Notes under the pieces: model-generated
Database searches by the model: none
Seen by the model: the letters and a program-made list of their open reading frames with translations, nothing else
What the model was told of the DNA's origin: nothing
Translations under genes and position numbers: made by a program
Source: Hyphomicrobiaceae bacterium
GTDB lineage: Bacteria > Pseudomonadota > Alphaproteobacteria > Rhizobiales > Methyloligellaceae
Reading direction: 5' to 3'
Assembly: GCA_020637815.1 (NCBI GenBank)
Contig: JACKJS010000002.1
Span: 248,001-312,000, forward strand
DNA: 64,000 nucleotides
Part shown: in pieces, positions 60,075 through 64,000 of the stretch
Layout of the letters: the number at the start of each line of letters is the position of its first letter
Position numbering within the stretch: position 1 is the first letter of the stretch

Positions 60075-60959
60075 GTGATGGACGCGAACGGCCATAGCTT
60101 CCGGAAGATGAACGGGCTCGGGAACGACTTCGTCGTGATCGACCGCCGCGCGGACGCGCTCGATCTGCCGGCCGAAACCGTGCGCGCCATTGCCGACCGC
60201 GAGACCGGCATCGGCTGCGATCAGCTGATCGCGCTCGATCCATCCTCCGAAGCGGATGTCTTCATGCGTATCTGGAACGCGGATGGGGGCGAGGTGGCTG
60301 CTTGCGGCAACGCCGCGCGCTGCGTCGCGGGCATCGTCGCGCAGGAACTCGGACGGGCCAACGTTACCATCGAGACCGAGGACCAGGTGCTGGGCGCCTT
60401 CGCGGGCGCGGGAGAGATCGTGACCATCGACATGGGCGAACCGCGTCTTGCCTGGAACGAAATTCCGCTCGCCGAGGAATTCCACGATACGAGCCGGATC
60501 GAGCTCCAGGCCGGGCCCATCGATGCGCCGGTGCTGCATTCGCCCGGCGTGGTCAGCATGGGCAACCCGCACGCGATCTTTTTCGTCGACGATGCGGACG
60601 CAATCGAACTCGACCGGATCGGCCCGATGCTGGAGCACCATCCGCTGTTTCCCGAGCGCGCCAATATCTCCGTGGCGCAAGTGCTGAGTCCCGGTCATTT
60701 GCGTTTGCGGACCTGGGAACGGGGCGCAGGGCTGACCCGTGCCTGCGGCACCGCGGCCTGCGCGTCCGCTGTCGCGGCGGTCCGGCGGGGCCTTACGGAC
60801 CGTAAGGTCACCGTCTCCCTGCCGGGCGGGGATCTGGTGATCGAATGGCGCGAGGGGGATGGCCATGTCCTGATGACCGGCCCATACGCCCTCGATTTCG
60901 AAGGGACGCTGCCGCCCGGCGTGTTCGCAGCGGCGGAGCCCGAAGGCCAAGGTGTCTGA
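60075..60959 (+). CDS. dapF: Diaminopimelate epimerase
   Basis: Converts LL- to meso-diaminopimelate for lysine and peptidoglycan. The 294-aa protein has both catalytic cysteines: Cys77 in NADGGEVAACGNAARC and the second in GLTRACGTAACASAVAAVRR. KMNGLGNDFVVIDRR and VVSMGNPHAIFFVDDADAIE are family motifs. GTG 60075 has AGGA 7 nt upstream; ATG 60078 is an equal alternative. It precedes mtaB by 32 nt, the usual order in Hyphomicrobiales. Confidence 0.97.
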   Translation: MMDANGHSFRKMNGLGNDFVVIDRRADALDLPAETVRAIADRETGIGCDQLIALDPSSEADVFMRIWNADGGEVAACGNAARCVAGIVAQELGRANVTIETEDQVLGAFAGAGEIVTIDMGEPRLAWNEIPLAEEFHDTSRIELQAGPIDAPVLHSPGVVSMGNPHAIFFVDDADAIELDRIGPMLEHHPLFPERANISVAQVLSPGHLRLRTWERGAGLTRACGTAACASAVAAVRRGLTDRKVTVSLPGGDLVIEWREGDGHVLMTGPYALDFEGTLPPGVFAAAEPEGQGV

Positions 60960-60991
60960 CACACCGTCCGATTTCTGTTAGAAGCCGCGAA

Positions 60992-62293
60992 ATGTCCGAT
61001 CTGGAGCTCATCACTTTTGGCTGCCGTCTCAACGCCTACGAGACCGAAGTCATGCGCGCGCACGCCGACGCTGCCGGTCTTAGCGACACGGTGATCGTCA
61101 ACACCTGCGCGGTGACCGGTGAGGCCGTGCGCCAGGCGCGCCAGGCCATTCGCAAGGCGCGGCGCGCCCGTCCCGACGCGAAGATCGTCGTAACCGGCTG
61201 CGCCGCCCAGATCGATCCGCGACAATTCGCCAGCATGGACGAGGTGGATCACGTCGTCGGCAACCAGGAAAAGCTCGAAGCGGCCACGTTCCGGGCGCTC
61301 AAGGGCGCCCTCAGCCCGGACGATACGGAAAAGGTCGCCGTCAACGACATCATGTCGGTAACGGAAACGGCGGGACACCTGATCGAAGGCTTCGGCGGCC
61401 GTGCGCGCGCCTATGTGCAGATCCAGAACGGCTGCGATCATCGCTGCACCTTCTGCATCATTCCGTTCGGGCGAGGTCCGTCGCGCTCCGTGCCGGCGGG
61501 CGAGGTGGTGGCGCAGGTGCGCCGTCTGGTCGAGAACGGCTACGCCGAAATCGTGCTGACCGGCGTCGATATGACGGCCTATGGCAAGGATCTTCCCGGC
61601 GCGATGACGTTGGGCAAGCTCGTGCGCACGGTGTTGAAGCTTGTGCCGGATCTGCCGCGTCTGCGGCTGTCGTCGATCGATTCCGTCGAGGCGGACGCCG
61701 ACCTGATCGCGGCTATCGCAGAGGAAGAGCGGCTGATGCCGCACCTGCATCTATCCCTTCAGGCCGGTGACGATATGACTTTGAAGCGCATGAAGCGCCG
61801 CCACGCCCGCGCGGACTCCGTGTCCTTCTGCGAAGCGATGCGGCGTGTACGCCCCGATATCGTGTTCGGCGCCGACATCATTGCCGGATTCCCGACCGAG
61901 ACGGACGGCATGTTCCAAAATTCGGTGTCCCTGGTCGACGATTGCGGACTGACGTTCCTGCATGTCTTTCCGTTCTCGCCGCGAGAGGGCACGCCCGCCG
62001 CGCGTATGCCGCAGGTTCATGGCGCTGTGATCGCCGAGCGTGCGCGGGCCTTGCGCGCAAAGGGTGCGGCGGCGCTGAAGGCGCATCTCGGCAGGGCCAA
62101 GGGACGTCAGATCCAAGTCCTGCTGGAGGACGAGACGCAAGGACGCTCGGCAGATTTCACCCCGGTCCGTCTCGACAAGGCGCCGCTTGAGACATTGCAT
62201 CCCGATCCTTGCGCGGCGAGTGCCGGCGCGCTCCTGGACTGTGTGGTTTCGGGCGATGACGGTGTGGCGTTGCTCGCGGAGGCCTTGCGGTGA
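60992..62293 (+). CDS. mtaB: tRNA (N6-threonylcarbamoyladenosine(37)-C2)-methylthiotransferase MtaB
   Basis: Radical SAM enzyme that converts t6A37 to ms2t6A37 in tRNA. The start at ATG 60992 (MSDLELITFGCRLNAYETEV) fits the family; the longer frame overlaps dapF. The 433-aa protein has the N-terminal auxiliary-cluster cysteines (Cys11, Cys39 in VNTCAVTGEA, and one in VTGCAAQID), the radical SAM motif CDHRCTFCIIPFGRG and VLTGVDMTAYGKDLPG. The TRAM-like C-terminus (AKGRQIQVLLEDETQGRSAD) is short. Its stop overlaps the ftsY start (GTGA). Confidence 0.95.
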   Translation: MSDLELITFGCRLNAYETEVMRAHADAAGLSDTVIVNTCAVTGEAVRQARQAIRKARRARPDAKIVVTGCAAQIDPRQFASMDEVDHVVGNQEKLEAATFRALKGALSPDDTEKVAVNDIMSVTETAGHLIEGFGGRARAYVQIQNGCDHRCTFCIIPFGRGPSRSVPAGEVVAQVRRLVENGYAEIVLTGVDMTAYGKDLPGAMTLGKLVRTVLKLVPDLPRLRLSSIDSVEADADLIAAIAEEERLMPHLHLSLQAGDDMTLKRMKRRHARADSVSFCEAMRRVRPDIVFGADIIAGFPTETDGMFQNSVSLVDDCGLTFLHVFPFSPREGTPAARMPQVHGAVIAERARALRAKGAAALKAHLGRAKGRQIQVLLEDETQGRSADFTPVRLDKAPLETLHPDPCAASAGALLDCVVSGDDGVALLAEALR

Positions 62294-63255
62294 GCGGCAA
62301 CGAAACGCCTACGGAAAAAAAGGGATGGTTCGCGCGGCTCAAGGCCGGCGTGTCCCGGACGTCGACCGCCCTTACGGAAAACCTCACCGGCGTTCTGACC
62401 AAGCGCAAGCTCGACGACGATACGCTCGAAGAGCTCGAAGAGGTCTTGATCAAGGCCGATCTCGGCTTCGCCATGGCGGACCGGATTCGCGAGGTGCTGT
62501 CGAAGGGTCGTTACGAGAAGGGCATTTCTGAAGACGATGTGCGCGACGTTCTGGCCACCGAGGTAGCGCGCGTGCTCGATCCGGTCGCTGCGCCTCTCAC
62601 GCTCGACGAAGCCGCGAAGCCCCATGTGATCTTGGTAGTGGGCGTCAACGGCACGGGCAAGACGACCACGATCGGCAAACTCGCGCACCAATTCGCGCGT
62701 GACGGCAAGACCGTGATGCTGGCGGCTGGCGACACATTCCGCGCCGCGGCCATCGATCAACTGAAAATCTGGGGCGGACGTGTCGGTGCCGAGGTGGTGG
62801 CCAAGGATGTGGGCGCGGACCCGGCGGGCGTGGCCTTCGAGGCGCTGGAGCGCGCGAAAGCGGCAGGCGCGGATGTGCTTCTGATCGACACGGCGGGCCG
62901 CCTGCACAACAAGGGCGACCTCATGGCCGAACTTGCGAAGGTCGTTCGCGTTCTAAAGAAGATCGACGAGCGCGCGCCGCAGACCGTATTGCTCGTGCTC
63001 GATGCGACCACGGGACAGAACGCGCTGAACCAGGTGCAGACGTTCCAAGAGATCGCGGGTGTCACCAATCTCGTGGTGACGAAGCTGGACGGGACGGCGC
63101 GGGGCGGCATCGTCGTTGCCATTGCCGAGCAATTCGGTCTTCCAATCAATGCCATCGGCGTTGGCGAGGGGATCGAGGATTTCGAACCGTTCGATGCGCG
63201 GGATTTCGCGCGCGCCATTGCTGGAGCTGGACAAGAGAACAATGCAGCCGCTTGA
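62290..63255 (+). CDS. ftsY: Signal recognition particle receptor FtsY
   Basis: SRP receptor GTPase that docks Ffh-ribosome complexes at the inner membrane. The 321-aa protein has a short N-terminal segment with GWFARLKAGVSRTSTALTEN (membrane-binding helix; the long acidic A domain of E. coli is absent), the N domain, the P-loop GVNGTGKT at 118-125, GDTFRAAAIDQLKIW, DTAGRLHNKGDLMAEL and TKLDGTARGG. The start is GTG 62290, overlapping mtaB. Its C-terminus overlaps the yciB start by 14 nt. Confidence 0.97.
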   Translation: MSGNETPTEKKGWFARLKAGVSRTSTALTENLTGVLTKRKLDDDTLEELEEVLIKADLGFAMADRIREVLSKGRYEKGISEDDVRDVLATEVARVLDPVAAPLTLDEAAKPHVILVVGVNGTGKTTTIGKLAHQFARDGKTVMLAAGDTFRAAAIDQLKIWGGRVGAEVVAKDVGADPAGVAFEALERAKAAGADVLLIDTAGRLHNKGDLMAELAKVVRVLKKIDERAPQTVLLVLDATTGQNALNQVQTFQEIAGVTNLVVTKLDGTARGGIVVAIAEQFGLPINAIGVGEGIEDFEPFDARDFARAIAGAGQENNAAA

Positions 63256-63862
63256 GCCAAAAACCGGGATCGGCAAGACAGAGATCAAGAAAACGCACGG
63301 GTCGGAGCAGTCGGTGGCAGGGAAGCTCCTCATAGAGCTTGGGCCGCTTCTCGTCTTTTTCGGTGTGAACGCGGCCTACGGAATTTTCGTCGGCACCGCC
63401 GCGTTCATGGTTGCGACGATCGTCGCGCTTGCGTTGGCGTGGTGGCTCTACCGCAAAGTTCCGGTAATGCCGATCGTCAGCGCGGTGCTCGTTCTCGCCT
63501 TCGGCGGTCTCACGCTCTATCTGCACGACGATACCTTTATCAAGCTGAAGCCGACGATCGTCTATACGATGTTCGCGGTATTGCTTCTCGGCGGTCTTGT
63601 CGCGCAAAAGCCCGTGCTCGCGCTCCTGTTCGGTCCTGTTTTCAATCTAACGGACGAAGGTTGGCGTAAACTGACAATACGGTGGGCCGTATTCTTCGTA
63701 GCCATGGCGGTTCTCAATGAATTCGTATGGCGGAGTTTTTCGACCGACACGTGGGTAAGTTTCAAAGCCTTTGGATTCCTTCCGATCACGTTCCTCTTTG
63801 CGATGTCTCAGGTGCCATTGATGCAGCGTTACGGCGCCGAGGAGAACTCCCAGCAGAATTGA
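63242..63862 (+). CDS. yciB: Inner membrane-spanning protein YciB (septation protein A family)
   Basis: The 206-aa protein starts at ATG 63242 inside the end of ftsY; the longer frame is spurious. After about 28 polar residues, the YciB core begins at LLIELGPLLVFFGVNAAYGI, with five predicted membrane helices and the conserved KPTIVYTMFAVLLLGGL, FNLTDEGWRKLTIRWAVFF and NEFVWRSFSTDTWVSFKAFG. The family is linked to envelope integrity and cell division. The ftsY-yciB order is conserved in Hyphomicrobiales, often followed by cytochrome c maturation genes. Confidence 0.95.
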   Translation: MQPLEPKTGIGKTEIKKTHGSEQSVAGKLLIELGPLLVFFGVNAAYGIFVGTAAFMVATIVALALAWWLYRKVPVMPIVSAVLVLAFGGLTLYLHDDTFIKLKPTIVYTMFAVLLLGGLVAQKPVLALLFGPVFNLTDEGWRKLTIRWAVFFVAMAVLNEFVWRSFSTDTWVSFKAFGFLPITFLFAMSQVPLMQRYGAEENSQQN

Positions 63863-64000
63863 GGCGGCATCCGATTGCATGTGCTGAATCGTATTCATCT
63901 CTTGCAGGATGCGTTTGCGGTTCCGATATGAGGCGCTCAACGCTCGAATCCGTCGTGAGGGGCCATGTATTCGAAGCTTTGCCGTTGCGGGGGCGACAGG
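63863..64000. other. Unassigned end of window
   Basis: No complete gene is visible. An ATG at 63964 opens a frame to the window edge (MYSKLCRCGGDR), but the 12 codons are too few to judge; it could be the start of a small Cys-rich protein or chance. Confidence 0.3.

Overview
The window is a GC-rich, gene-dense bacterial chromosome segment with no plasmid, phage, insertion-sequence, tRNA or rRNA features that I can see. Gene content and order point to an alphaproteobacterium of the order Hyphomicrobiales. The evidence is an mdh-sucCD-sucAB-lpdA cluster, an F1-only atpHAGDC operon, sdhCDAB, and the nadD-rsfS-rlmH-envC-ctpA-rppH run. A mesaconyl-CoA hydratase (ethylmalonyl-CoA pathway) and two pqqA genes suggest a methylotroph with PQQ enzymes and a serine/ethylmalonyl-CoA carbon economy, such as a Methyloceanibacter- or Hyphomicrobium-like organism. 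The genus is inference.

Layout. 1-6410 (+): 3' end of nadD, rsfS, rlmH, an EnvC-like murein hydrolase activator, ctpA, a divergent polysaccharide deacetylase and rppH. 6456-11349 (-): atpHAGDC. 11574-13793 (-): priA; 13891-14850 (+): xerC. 14882-18699 (+): a TetR-controlled HlyD/ABC exporter operon with a visible promoter and palindromic operator. 18708-27575 (-): TCA cluster mdh-sucC-sucD-sucA-sucB-lpdA. 27767-29411: small envelope proteins. 29470-32953 (-): sdhCDAB. 33099-38254 (-): a 51-aa orphan protein, sodC, a sugE-type SMR gene coupled to mesaconyl-CoA hydratase, and a DUF2339 membrane protein. 38384-38941 (-): two complete pqqA transcription units in tandem. 39043-40583 (-): an oxalate/formate-type MFS carrier with its overlapping 45-aa small subunit. 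40810-41448 (+): beta-carbonic anhydrase. 41493-50171: asd and leuB, leuD, leuC, scattered among secreted proteins, two zincin-like proteins and a methyltransferase. 50377-56817 (-): ffh-rpsP-rimM-trmD-rplS, interrupted by an adenylate cyclase and a cytochrome c. 57151-58731 (-): amidase plus SMR exporter. 58825-63862 (+): MFS transporter, dapF, mtaB, ftsY, yciB.

How the genes fit together. The TCA, Sdh and F1 blocks are central energy metabolism. Mesaconyl-CoA hydratase, the organic-acid carrier, carbonic anhydrase and PqqA fit a C1/C2 lifestyle. The translation/secretion block (ffh, rpsP, rimM, trmD, rplS, and later ftsY) carries unusual C-terminal extensions, including an HhH-like domain on ribosomal protein L19.

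The best candidates for new biology are the twin pqqA units far from any pqqBCDE genes, the L19-HhH fusion, the cyclase and cytochrome genes inside the trmD operon, and the 51-aa Asp-box microprotein. Start codons were moved from the longest open frame wherever a Shine-Dalgarno site, a 4-nt overlap or family alignment favoured another start; the entries say so.
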